From: Hyphococcus sp.
GTDB taxonomy: Bacteria > Pseudomonadota > Alphaproteobacteria > Caulobacterales > Parvularculaceae
Direction of reading: 5' to 3'
NCBI GenBank assembly: GCA_021604585.1
Contig: BQJG01000015.1
Coordinates: 1-57,089 of the forward strand
Length of the DNA: 57,089 nucleotides
Numbering within the stretch: position 1 is the first letter of the stretch; every line of letters begins with the position of its first letter. Shown here one piece after another: positions 25,386 through 33,954 of the stretch. A program made the translations under genes and the position numbers. The notes under the pieces are model-generated. The model was given only the letters and a program-made list of their open reading frames with translations, was not told the DNA's origin and ran no database searches.

Positions 25386-27077
25386 TCAGAAGTCCAGGGT
25401 GACGCCCGCCAGAATGTTGTTTTCGCTGTATTCGAGCAAAGCATTGGGAGAGAAGCGCTCAGTGTGGCTTGCTTCTACAAATACGGATGCGTTCTCGTAG
25501 AGCCGGTAAGACGCGCCGACGCGTCCGATCACCGTGTTGGACACGCCGTTATCGAGCGCCAATGTTGCACAATCGGCCATGGCGTCGAACAGCGGGTCCA
25601 TGGTGTCGATGCCAAAAATCAATGGGTTGGCTTCACAGGTGGCCTGATCGAAAGATGTGTCGGTTCTTCGAAAATTCACGGAGCCGTAGCCCGTAAGACG
25701 CCGGGCGAGCCGCCGCCGCAGATTAAAGGCGCCGCCAAAGCCTTCGATCTGACGATAGCCAAAATCATCGTCGGAATAGTAGGCGTTAAGGCCAATTTCC
25801 GTGCGGCCGAAATCACCAGTCAGCCCTGCATAGGCTGAATCAGAGACCGCTACGCCATTGGTTTGTGATCTGCCGAAATCGCGGCTTGAAGCATACCAGT
25901 TTGCGGATTCGATGATAGAGCGCGCTGATAGTTCTTGTCCTTCCCGAAGGCGATCAGCGAACTCCAGTGTTTCGCGTTGCGTCGATTGAAATTGCGATGT
26001 AACCGATTGTGCGCGGGTGCGGAAAGAACGGCTCGCGCCAGCGTTAAAGACAAAGCGTTGTGAAAGTTTATAGCTGGCGCTGGCGTCGATAAAATCATCA
26101 CCATAGCGTTCGCCATATTCAAGACGAAGTGAAGAGCGCGGCCCTGGACTCGCTGTGAAACCAGCCCGCCAGAAAAATCCAGACAACATATCGTCGTTAA
26201 AGAATAGAGACGCGGCGCCTTCGGTTTCGACTTCGTCATAACCGATGCCGCCAGATAAGGCGAATTGATCGCTCAAGGACACTTGCGCATCCGCAGAAAC
26301 CGAGCCCTGACGGTATCCAATGTCTGGGAATATGCTGAAGCCGTCTTCAGTGGTGTCGCTGCCAAACGCCGTTAAGCGAAAGCGAAACCGATCGATTTTC
26401 CGGCCGCTGTCATATTGAGCCAGCACCTCTTGCGTTGTGGAATCGTTTATCGAGTTTCCCGTGAAAAACGCAGAGGCGCTTTGCGGTGCGTCGATATAGA
26501 CTTGAGAAAACCGATAGCGCAGCTCTGTCGATGACTCGTCAGCAAACTGGTGGAACAGGTACGGGCTTGCTGAGAAAGAGTGAACATTGGTGCGCTGGTT
26601 TCGCCCTGCGTTGATATTGCCGGAAAACCGGGCGTTATCGCCCAACAACTGGCGGGACGTCGATCCCGAAAGGTCGAGATAAAGCAAATTATCAACGCCT
26701 GTGAATGTGCTGGTTGCTCCGATGTTTTGCGAAACATTGAAGTCGCCTGCGTCGAGCAGGTAGGAAAAATCGAGATCGCCGAGAATTAAACCCGTTACCC
26801 GCGGCGTCGACAAGATTGCGCCGCCTGTGAACAATGTTGACAGAATGAACTCATCATCTTTCAAAGCGTCTCTTTGAAGGTCGATGTTATCTGAATAGCC
26901 CGCGCGGACCGAAACGCTGGCCGCATAGCCGAAGTAATCGGTCTGCATTTTCAGCGGGGCGTCTGGCGCCGCCACCTGCGCCAGAGCAGCAGTAGCGAAT
27001 ACGCCCAGGCCAACGCTGGCGAGAAGCGCTTTTTTAGTCCGTGATGTGATCATCGGATATTTCCGTTGTTGCCCCAT
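25386..27077 (-). CDS. Outer-membrane beta-barrel protein of the EPS locus
   Basis: The 563-residue protein has a signal peptide in the segment TKKALLASVGLGVFATAALA, and the rest is rich in alternating hydrophobic/polar strands ending in VTLDF, a classical barrel C-terminus with terminal Phe. Repeated GYSDNIDLQRD- and SLRLEYGERYGDDF-like strands fit the outer-membrane protein of XrtA-type EPS clusters (TIGR03016-like), thought to form the export pore. The ATG at 27077 has AAGGAT eight bases upstream; one at 27053 (MITSRTKK) would shorten the N-terminus. It starts 4 bases after the kinase stop. Confidence 0.85.
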   Translation of the reverse strand: MGQQRKYPMITSRTKKALLASVGLGVFATAALAQVAAPDAPLKMQTDYFGYAASVSVRAGYSDNIDLQRDALKDDEFILSTLFTGGAILSTPRVTGLILGDLDFSYLLDAGDFNVSQNIGATSTFTGVDNLLYLDLSGSTSRQLLGDNARFSGNINAGRNQRTNVHSFSASPYLFHQFADESSTELRYRFSQVYIDAPQSASAFFTGNSINDSTTQEVLAQYDSGRKIDRFRFRLTAFGSDTTEDGFSIFPDIGYRQGSVSADAQVSLSDQFALSGGIGYDEVETEGAASLFFNDDMLSGFFWRAGFTASPGPRSSLRLEYGERYGDDFIDASASYKLSQRFVFNAGASRSFRTRAQSVTSQFQSTQRETLEFADRLREGQELSARSIIESANWYASSRDFGRSQTNGVAVSDSAYAGLTGDFGRTEIGLNAYYSDDDFGYRQIEGFGGAFNLRRRLARRLTGYGSVNFRRTDTSFDQATCEANPLIFGIDTMDPLFDAMADCATLALDNGVSNTVIGRVGASYRLYENASVFVEASHTERFSPNALLEYSENNILAGVTLDF

Positions 27078-27081
27078 GGGA

Positions 27082-28011
27082 TTATCCTTCACTTGAGGGT
27101 TTTGCGGCGGCGGGCGCGTTTGGCGCTTCGCTGCGATCGTAATATTCGTATGAGCCGTAATGAGCGCCGCCTGCGCCAATCTGACAGCGGTTAAGCATCA
27201 GGCTGATATTCGGATTGACGTCAATAAGCTCATCCACAGCAGCGGCGACCGCTGGTTCCGGCGTTGAATTCGCTTCAACAACAAACAGAATTTCATCAGC
27301 ATATTTGGCGAGCATGACCGCATCGGTCGCGGCCAATACAGGTGGTGCATCAATGATAACCAGACGCTGCGGGTCGGCCATCGCGATGTCGGTCCAAAAC
27401 TGTTGAGCGTTGCTGGTTGAGAACAAATCTGTCGGCCGCTCAGCGCGTGCGCCTTCTGGTAAGACCGAAAGGGGCGCTTCGCGCATACGCCATCCCATCT
27501 GGTCGCTATCCAGATTGGGGTTCAAGACGCAGTCATGGACCCCCGGCGCTGGCGCAAGATCAAGCCGTTCGCGAATTTTCGGTCGCGACAAATCCGCGTC
27601 TACGAGCAAGGTTTCGATTTTATCTTCCATGGCGAGGCTGAGCGCGAGATTGATTGCGGTGAAGGTTTTGCCTTCGCCAGCGCGTGTTGATGTAACAAGA
27701 ATCAGATTGCGTTGTTTACCGGGCGTACGAAAAGCCTGCCGGTCGCCAGTGCTGCGCAAATATCCGATTCGGCGCAACAGGCGGCGTTTGACGGCGCGCA
27801 GCTCGAGCGCGAGCTGGCTTGACCGATCATCCGGGTTGTAAAATCCCATTTCGGCCAGACGCGCAAAATCAAGGTCAAGCGCCTCAGGGCCAGATGGGAC
27901 AGTCGGGATTTCCGCCGTGACTAATTTGTCCTTATCTTTTTTCTTCTTTTTATCTTTCTTCGCGAAAGACGTTTTCAGGACATTGGCGCCTGCTTTTTCT
28001 ACCAAGCTCAT
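27082..28011 (-). CDS. Tyrosine autokinase, EPS-associated (CpsD/Wzc-like)
   Basis: BY-kinases use a P-loop ATPase fold to phosphorylate their own C-terminal tyrosine cluster and so control polymer length. Here Walker A is TSTRAGEGKT (about 107-116), Walker A' LLVDADLSRPK follows, and the C-terminus has a tyrosine cluster HYGSYEYYDRS (about 284-294). The N-terminus has a strongly basic stretch (AKKDKKKKKDKDK, about 17-29). The 309-residue protein matches the kinase of exosortase-linked EPS clusters. It overlaps the chain-length gene by 4 bases; the pair act together as a split Wzc. Confidence 0.9.
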   Translation of the reverse strand: MSLVEKAGANVLKTSFAKKDKKKKKDKDKLVTAEIPTVPSGPEALDLDFARLAEMGFYNPDDRSSQLALELRAVKRRLLRRIGYLRSTGDRQAFRTPGKQRNLILVTSTRAGEGKTFTAINLALSLAMEDKIETLLVDADLSRPKIRERLDLAPAPGVHDCVLNPNLDSDQMGWRMREAPLSVLPEGARAERPTDLFSTSNAQQFWTDIAMADPQRLVIIDAPPVLAATDAVMLAKYADEILFVVEANSTPEPAVAAAVDELIDVNPNISLMLNRCQIGAGGAHYGSYEYYDRSEAPNAPAAAKPSSEG

Positions 28012-29549
28012 CGCGACATCCTCTCATAGGCGAACGCATCGGCAGTTTTATCTGCGAGCGAGGGCGTTGTTGAGGAAAGGCGATAGACGGTCAGATAGGT
28101 GTAAAGCCCTGCAACGACGACCAATCCAACGCTCGCTATCGCAAGGCGCATGAGGTCGCGCTTGCGTTCTGCAAAAATAACGACCGATTTGGTTTCGCTG
28201 AGCGCGCCGAGTACGGGCAGGCCAAAAGCGGTCTGTAGTTCGCTTGCTTGCGTGTAGCTTTTATCGAGCAGGGTTAGTCCTAAAGCCGCAGCGCCGCCAG
28301 CGCCGGCAGCTAATGCACAAACCGCCAAGATCAACAACAGGCGAGGCGGATCGGAAGGGGCGAGTGCGACAGAAGGCCATTCAAAGACTTGATATTCAAC
28401 GCCCCGCCCTGCCGCCCCAAGGTTGCGTGTCAAATCAAGCCGATCACGGCGTGACAACAGCTCTTCATAAGTTTTTTGCGTCTGCTCATACTCACGGACG
28501 ATCTGGCGCAGCTCCGCCTCTGCAGCCGGCGCCTGACCGACTGCAAAATCGAGCGCAGTCAGCTCTTCTTTGAGACGAGACTGGCGCGTTTCAAGCGCGG
28601 CGACAGAATCTTGCGCCACACGCAACTCTGAGCTTAGGCGCACATATTCGGGATTGGCCGAAAGCGCCGCGCCTTCCTTTTCGAGTTCAGCAATGCGTGC
28701 GACAACGCCTCGAATGTCAGGGTGATTATCTTCGTACTGACTGCGCAATGCGGAGAGCTCGACTTTTAGCCGATCAAGCTCGCCGCCAGAGGCACGCGCC
28801 GGTGTTGCAGAGATTAAGTTCTGCAACGTCAATACGCGGCCCTTGTTGCGTTCCAGTTCATCGCCGACGCGGATGAGCTCACTCTCTTTTTGTTCGCGAG
28901 AGCGCAATGACCCCTGGCTTGTGGCTAATTCAGAAGCGTGGGCTGCCCGAAAGGCGACGACAGCGCGCTCGTTGGCGACAAGTTTTTCTTCATACTCTTC
29001 GACCTGGAGATCGAGCCGGCGCCGTGCGGCTTCGCTCTCAGTAAGGCTGGCGCCGAGATCCTGTTCGATCAGCATATTGAGAACGGCGTCGACAACGGCG
29101 CGAGAGACTTCTGGATCGGAATTCTTGTACGAGATGATGAAATACATCTCGCGCGGGCTTTCGATCTTAATTTCGCCTGCAATCCAATCGACCATGCCTT
29201 GCAGTTTTGCACGCCGTTCGATTGGCGTGCGCGCCTCAATCGTTTTGTCGAGACCTGCTCGCAGGATTATTTCCTCGACATTGGGACGCGTCAGCAATTG
29301 CAGTCGCATCACTTCAACGCGCCGGGAATAATCCGGACGCGCTGTAAAGCCATTGAGAACAGGTTCGAGGATGGTTTCTGTTTGCACGAACACCTGTGCG
29401 CGGGACTCATACTTGTCGGGTATGAGCCAAATCGCGAACCAGCCAGCCAGCGCCGCCATCCACGTGACGGCGACCACAAGCCAGCGCCGTCGCCAAAGCC
29501 CGTTGAGGCTGCGCAAGATCGGCTGAGGCAATTCAGAAAACTTCAACAC
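28008..29549 (-). CDS. Polysaccharide chain-length determinant (Wzz-like, split from its kinase)
   Basis: The 513-residue protein has the Wzz architecture: an N-terminal helix (about 23-40, WLVVAVTWMAALAGWFAIWL), a large periplasmic part with long coiled coils (about 160-380), and two C-terminal helices (LLLILAVCALAAGAGGAAAL and ASVGLVVVAGLYTYLTV) flanking a short cytosolic loop. The start is a GTG (29547-29549) with GGGGAAA ahead. It matches the exosortase-associated chain-length protein (TIGR03007-like). It lies 34 bases downstream of the export lipoprotein and overlaps the tyrosine kinase by 4 bases. Confidence 0.9.
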   Translation of the reverse strand: MLKFSELPQPILRSLNGLWRRRWLVVAVTWMAALAGWFAIWLIPDKYESRAQVFVQTETILEPVLNGFTARPDYSRRVEVMRLQLLTRPNVEEIILRAGLDKTIEARTPIERRAKLQGMVDWIAGEIKIESPREMYFIISYKNSDPEVSRAVVDAVLNMLIEQDLGASLTESEAARRRLDLQVEEYEEKLVANERAVVAFRAAHASELATSQGSLRSREQKESELIRVGDELERNKGRVLTLQNLISATPARASGGELDRLKVELSALRSQYEDNHPDIRGVVARIAELEKEGAALSANPEYVRLSSELRVAQDSVAALETRQSRLKEELTALDFAVGQAPAAEAELRQIVREYEQTQKTYEELLSRRDRLDLTRNLGAAGRGVEYQVFEWPSVALAPSDPPRLLLILAVCALAAGAGGAAALGLTLLDKSYTQASELQTAFGLPVLGALSETKSVVIFAERKRDLMRLAIASVGLVVVAGLYTYLTVYRLSSTTPSLADKTADAFAYERMSR

Positions 29550-29583
29550 TACTGTTTCCCCAAAACCCCCTGAACGTGCTGAC

Positions 29584-30228
29584 CTACAGCACGCTTTCCG
29601 GGATCAGAATGACGTCGCCGGGCAACATCGGAACGTTCGCCGAAATGTTGCCTTTGCGTAGAAGATCGTTGAGGCGAAGGCGGTAAGACTGCCGGTCTTC
29701 GCCCTGACCGCGGATCAGCACTGCTTTGTTGCCGGCTGCGAATTCAGTCAGGCCCCCGACCGCGACCATGACGTCGAGAACGGTCATCCCTGCTTGATAA
29801 GGAAGCGCGATTGGCTTTTGCGCTTCACCAAGAACCCGGACCTGCTGGTCAAAGGTCGACGAAAAGTCGCTGACGATAACCGTGACTTCCGGCGTGCGAA
29901 CATATTCGCGCAACACGCCTTCCAGATCGTTGGCGAGGACCGACGGCGTCTTGCCGGAAGCGACCATGTCTTCAACCAGCGGCGTGGAGATTCGGCCATC
30001 CGGACGAACCGTGACCTTGGTTGAGAGCTCTGGCGCGCGCCAGACGAAAATCTCGAGTTGATCGAGCGGGCCGATCAAATAGTCCGGCGCGGCGCCGGCC
30101 GCGTCCGAAGCGGTTGTCGGTGCAGCTTGCAGCTTCTCGCCGCCTACGCCGACAGAGCTGCAAGCGGCGAGGGCGAGCGTCGCGCCAACAAGAGCAAAGG
30201 CGCGAAGTGAATTAAGGATCTTTTTCAT
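29584..30228 (-). CDS. Polysaccharide export lipoprotein (Wza-like, XrtA-associated)
   Basis: The 214-residue protein is a lipoprotein by sequence: the first residues KKILNSLRAFALVGATLALA are followed by the lipobox Cys at residue 23. It then has a poly-export domain (YLIGPLDQLEIFVWRAPELS) and a soluble ligand-binding beta-grasp domain (VRVLGEAQKPIALPYQAGMT), ending MLPGDVILIPESVL. This fits the Wza-like exporter of PEP-CTERM-associated EPS clusters. The ATG at 30228 has AGAGGT nine bases ahead; the frame continues 8 codons upstream. It is the first gene after a 207-base gap and may have its own promoter. Confidence 0.92.
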   Translation of the reverse strand: MKKILNSLRAFALVGATLALAACSSVGVGGEKLQAAPTTASDAAGAAPDYLIGPLDQLEIFVWRAPELSTKVTVRPDGRISTPLVEDMVASGKTPSVLANDLEGVLREYVRTPEVTVIVSDFSSTFDQQVRVLGEAQKPIALPYQAGMTVLDVMVAVGGLTEFAAGNKAVLIRGQGEDRQSYRLRLNDLLRKGNISANVPMLPGDVILIPESVL

Positions 30229-30435
30229 GTTTATTACCTCTATGGCGTCCAAGGCGCCTCTGGCTGGCGCGAAAGCCCCGAAAATCGCTCGCTAGTGTAA
30301 GGGCAACGCAAAATCTTTGCCATGCCCGCCCAACGCTGCTTTCGGCGCAAAACCCCGCTAAATCACTCGCTGCGCGGCTATGCGACTGGTCCTGTCTTCC
30401 CTGATTCCGCTGGAATCCGTAACCGGAAAGCGCGC
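30229..30435. promoter_or_regulatory. Leader of the EPS export genes with a perfect dyad
   Basis: The 207-base gap between the sugar transferase gene and the export lipoprotein gene holds GATTCCGCTGGAATC at 30403-30417, a perfect 6-bp inverted repeat around three bases, followed by no T-tract. Both arms contain a GANTC methylation site (CcrM target), GATTC and GAATC. No small ORF or known riboswitch was seen. Confidence 0.35.
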
Positions 30436-31245
30436 CTATCGGCTGCCGAGGCCGAATAAGGCCACTCGAACCGTCATCAGAACGATCACCAAATCCAAAA
30501 CCGGGGAAAAATGACGGATATAGTAAAGGTCATAGCGCAACTTATTGCGCGCACCTTCGATTGAAGCTGCATATTCATATTTGACCTGAGCCCAGCCGGT
30601 AATTCCGGGTTTGACCAGGTGCCGGCATTGATAGAGCGGAATCTCAGTTTCCAGGTCGCGCACAAATTCGGGGCGCTCTGGGCGGGGTCCGACAAAGCTC
30701 ATTTCACCGCGTAACACATTGATGGTCTGTGGTATTTCATCGATGCGGAATTTCCGGATGATCCGTCCTACCGGCGTGATGCGAGAATCGTTAACGGACG
30801 CGTATTGCGGGCCGTTCTGTTCGGCGTTGGACACCATGGAGCGGAATTTAAGCAGATCAAATTCAGCGCCGCCAAGGCCAACCCGGCGTTGGCGATAAAA
30901 GACTGACCCATCACTGGATAGTTTAATGACGATGGCGGTCAGCAGCAGGATAGGGAAGCAAAACAGCAATACGCCAAGGCTTAAAGTGATATCCAACAAG
31001 CGTTTGGTTCGCGCCGAGTCCGGCGCATTCACGCGCTCTGCAGCCGCGTCAATCTCACATTGCGGGGTCGATTCGATGTTTAGGCTTCCGCCGCGTGGCG
31101 GTTGTCTGGTGACAATTTCGCCGGTGCTTTCGCGAAACAGCGTTTCGCCGTCCCCCCAGCGCCAAATGGCGGGCGCTATCACACCTGCGGTCGCCACCGC
31201 GCCGACCGTAATAACGGCCAACGCAAAAGCGTGGTAGTCGATCAT
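30436..31245 (-). CDS. Initiating undecaprenyl-phosphate sugar transferase (short form)
   Basis: The C-terminal 180 residues are a bacterial sugar transferase (PF02397-like): KRLLDITLSLGVLLFCFPIL membrane anchor, VFYRQRRVGLGGAEFDLLKF, RKFRIDEIPQTINVLRGEMS with the catalytic Asp-Glu, and FVGPRPERP. These enzymes place the first sugar phosphate on undecaprenyl phosphate. At 269 residues it lacks the four-helix N-terminus of long PEP-CTERM forms; instead it has one helix (about 5-27) and a 60-residue linker. The ATG at 31245 has a GGGG-rich site; a TTG at 31290 is weaker. It heads the EPS export genes across a 207-base gap. Confidence 0.9.
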   Translation of the reverse strand: MIDYHAFALAVITVGAVATAGVIAPAIWRWGDGETLFRESTGEIVTRQPPRGGSLNIESTPQCEIDAAAERVNAPDSARTKRLLDITLSLGVLLFCFPILLLTAIVIKLSSDGSVFYRQRRVGLGGAEFDLLKFRSMVSNAEQNGPQYASVNDSRITPVGRIIRKFRIDEIPQTINVLRGEMSFVGPRPERPEFVRDLETEIPLYQCRHLVKPGITGWAQVKYEYAASIEGARNKLRYDLYYIRHFSPVLDLVIVLMTVRVALFGLGSR

Positions 31246-31708
31246 CCCCCAACCCCATCTCTCAGAAGCCTCTCGGCCCTGGCGGTTCAAGTGTTTCGTA
31301 TCGCAACAGATGAACCTTCTTCCGCATAATACATGCCTAACGAAAAGTTAAGGAATTTATTGTGACAAGATTGAGGCATTGGGGCTGAAGCGGGAGGATT
31401 TAGGCGCGGTTAGAAATCTCAACGCAGCAGGAAACTAAGCAAAATTGCCCAAATTCCACCAGAGGTTGCAATCCAAATCGCAACGCAAACACTCGCAGGA
31501 AAACGGTCCGTCTTGATGGCGGTGGTTCGAATCATATGCGGCTGAGTGACGAGGGGCATCTGTTCCATTCCGGGGCATGCGAAAAGAGTCTAACCGAATA
31601 GAAAACAATGAAATGTTAAAAGTGCTCCAGATGAACGGGTATCCACGAAATGCCGGAAGACGAACTGCACCGTCGCCATCGCCTCGGTCGACCTGAAAAT
31701 TGGACTCT
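31246..31708. promoter_or_regulatory. Divergent intergenic region of the EPS locus, with one small ORF inside
   Basis: The 463-base gap between the sugar transferase (minus) and the GT-deacetylase fusion (plus) is AT-richer than its surroundings. It holds the 49-codon frame at 31419-31568 described separately. The remaining stretches, 31246-31418 and 31569-31708, show no RNA gene, repeat or known operator that I recognise, but must contain promoters for both strands. Confidence 0.5.
31419..31568 (-). CDS. Possible 49-aa single-span membrane protein upstream of the EPS genes
   Basis: An ATG frame of 49 codons ends in one clear hydrophobic helix, about residues 24-47 (FPASVCVAIWIATSGG, then IWAILLSFLL), with a polar N-terminus containing DRFP. 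The start could also be Met4 or Met12. CCCGGA just before the ATG is only a weak ribosome site. It is on the same strand as, and 173 bases upstream of, the sugar transferase. The amphiphilic layout (polar first half, one membrane helix, Arg at the end) is the main reason to think it is real. I know no function. Confidence 0.45.
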   Translation of the reverse strand: MEQMPLVTQPHMIRTTAIKTDRFPASVCVAIWIATSGGIWAILLSFLLR

Positions 31709-33880
31709 ATGCGCATTCTTCTGTTTTCCACATTGTTTCCAAATGCTGCGGCGCCTGCCCACGGCGTCTTCGTGGAAAACCGGCTCGCCGCTTACAAGAA
31801 GAAGCACAAAGCGGATATCAAAGTCATCGCACCGGTCCCCTGGTTTCCTTTCAAGCATTCCATGTTTGGCGCATATGCGGATTTTGCCAGAGTTACTGAC
31901 GATGAGTCCCGTCAGGGAGTTGATGTCTTTCACCCACGGTATTTAATTCCGCCAAAGCTCGCCATGCACGTTGCTCCCGGCGCGTTGACGCGGTGTTTGC
32001 GAAATGCGGCGGAAAGGCTGATTTCGGACGGCTGGGATTTTGATCTGATCGATGCGCACTATTTCTATCCGGACGGTGTCGCAGCAGCAAAAGTAGCACG
32101 TGAACTCGGAAAGCCATTCGTCGTCACGGCGCGCGGCAGCGATATTAATTTACTCCCGACCTATGCCGGCCCGCGTGAGCTTATTCTTGACACGGCGCAT
32201 CGCGCCGATGCTGTCGTTACAGTTGCCGCCGCATTGAAAAATGAGTTGGCGCGACTGGGTGCGCCGCAGGAAAAAATAACGGTTCTGCGAAACGGTGTTG
32301 ATCTCGACCGTTTCAGTCCTACCGACCGTGAAGAACACCGGCGCATCCTTGGGGTTGAGGGCCTCGTGCTGGCGAGCGTAGGACACCTGATCGAGCGTAA
32401 AGGGCATGATCTCGTCATTGACGCCCTAACATTTCTGCCTTCGGCTACGCTTCTCATTGCCGGTTCCGGGCCGCTTCAGAAGGCTCTCGAGCTGCACGCA
32501 AAAATGGCCGGCGTCGCAGATCGCGTCAGGTTCTTAGGTCAGGCAAGCCACGACGAACTTCGCAGTCTTTATTCAGCAGCCGACATATTGGTCCTCGCCT
32601 CATCGCGGGAAGGATGGCCTAACGTTTTGCTGGAAGCGATGGCGTGCGGCACGCCATGTGTTGCAACCAATGTGTGGGGATCGAGCGAAGTTATCACTGC
32701 TCCGGCCGCTGGCAGACTGGCCAAAGACCGGACGGCGAATTCGATTGCAGCTGCCGTGAAAGATTTGCTTGCAGAGCCGCCTGGCCGCAAGGCGACCCGC
32801 GCTTATGCAGAACAACACTCATGGGATGCTACTGCAGACGGCGTGCATGTGATTTTCTCGTCACTATATGAAAAATCACGTGCAAGAGCCGGGGTGGAGA
32901 CGAAACCAATTGCCCTGGAGAAATCTGACTATCGTCCGCAGTTGATGGTTACGGTCGATACAGAAGAGACTTTTGACTGGAGTCGTTTTGATACTGCCGA
33001 TTGGCGCGTAGAAGCGCCAGCCGGACTTGAAAGGTTTCAGGAAATTTGTGCACAACGCAATGTGCCGCCTCTCTATTTCCTGACCTTGCCTATGCTTAAG
33101 GACGAACGATCGGCGGCGTATTTTCAGGAGCTTTCAAAACGCAATAAAGCGGATTTTGGATTGCATTTGCATCAATGGGCAACTCCTCCCGGGGAGCTTC
33201 GGGGCGAGTTTTACTCCTTCCAGAAGAATCTGCCCACCGACATTTACCTCAAAAAGCTTCAGTCCTTATCTGCAGCTTTCCAGCAAGTGTTTGGAAGGCG
33301 GGCAATTAGTCACCGTGCGGGACGGTATGGCATCGATAAGGCATGCTACAAATTACTCGCAGAAGTCGGGATCGAACTGGACTTCAGCCCTAGCGCGGCA
33401 TTTGATTTTTCAGCACGGGGCGGGCCGGACTTTTCGTCTATGTCGAATTTCCCATTCGAAGTTTCAGGCAACAATTGGTGTATCGACGTAACCCCGGTTT
33501 GCGGCGCGCAGGCAATACGCCGGACCCGGAGTTTTCTCTCGCAGGAATCCGAACCGCCCGGATTTGCACCCTACCGAAAGCAAGAATCGCCCGCCATGAA
33601 ACGGGCTATGCGCCTGTCCCCGGAAGGCGCGAGCTTGGCTGAGTTGCAAGCGCTGACAAGACGGTTACTGGCGGACAAAACGCCTGTGCTCACTTTTACG
33701 CTTCATTCAACTTCTTTAACGCCGGGTGCGAACATCTACGCGGTCAACGAAGCAAGCGTTGACGAGCTGCTGCAGGTTTCTGCGGCGTATTTTGATTGGT
33801 TCAAGGATACGATTGGCGGCTATGTCACATCATTGCCGGAACTTCGGCAGACATATGATAGCGCGCGCCAGCTGACTTAG
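31709..33880 (+). CDS. Fusion of a GT4 glycosyltransferase and a polysaccharide-deacetylase-like domain
   Basis: The 723-residue protein has two parts. Residues 1-385 are a GT4 glycosyltransferase: MRILLFSTLFPNAAAPAHGV, DLIDAHYFYPDGVAA, HLIERKGHDLVIDALTF, and REGWPNVLLEAMACGTPCVA with the conserved Glu. Residues 405-723 resemble the NodB/deacetylase (WalW-like) fold: VTVDTEETFDWSRF with the metal-binding aspartates, FGLHLHQWATPP, and ISHRAGRYGID. The linker KSRARAGVETKPIAL joins them. There is no frameshift or internal stop. It is divergent from the EPS operon and probably extends and deacetylates the same glycan. A TTG at 31700 is an alternative start. Confidence 0.88.
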   Translation: MRILLFSTLFPNAAAPAHGVFVENRLAAYKKKHKADIKVIAPVPWFPFKHSMFGAYADFARVTDDESRQGVDVFHPRYLIPPKLAMHVAPGALTRCLRNAAERLISDGWDFDLIDAHYFYPDGVAAAKVARELGKPFVVTARGSDINLLPTYAGPRELILDTAHRADAVVTVAAALKNELARLGAPQEKITVLRNGVDLDRFSPTDREEHRRILGVEGLVLASVGHLIERKGHDLVIDALTFLPSATLLIAGSGPLQKALELHAKMAGVADRVRFLGQASHDELRSLYSAADILVLASSREGWPNVLLEAMACGTPCVATNVWGSSEVITAPAAGRLAKDRTANSIAAAVKDLLAEPPGRKATRAYAEQHSWDATADGVHVIFSSLYEKSRARAGVETKPIALEKSDYRPQLMVTVDTEETFDWSRFDTADWRVEAPAGLERFQEICAQRNVPPLYFLTLPMLKDERSAAYFQELSKRNKADFGLHLHQWATPPGELRGEFYSFQKNLPTDIYLKKLQSLSAAFQQVFGRRAISHRAGRYGIDKACYKLLAEVGIELDFSPSAAFDFSARGGPDFSSMSNFPFEVSGNNWCIDVTPVCGAQAIRRTRSFLSQESEPPGFAPYRKQESPAMKRAMRLSPEGASLAELQALTRRLLADKTPVLTFTLHSTSLTPGANIYAVNEASVDELLQVSAAYFDWFKDTIGGYVTSLPELRQTYDSARQLT

Positions 33881-33954
33881 ATTGGCGTCTTAACACGACA
33901 TTAATCAACAAGTTGGTATTTTAGCGGCCTCCTAGTGACTCCAGAGGGCGAAAA

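Noticed and set aside
31522..31533. GGTTCGAATC resembling a tRNA T-loop
   Set aside because: No acceptor, D or anticodon stem can be folded around it, and it lies inside the small membrane-protein frame.
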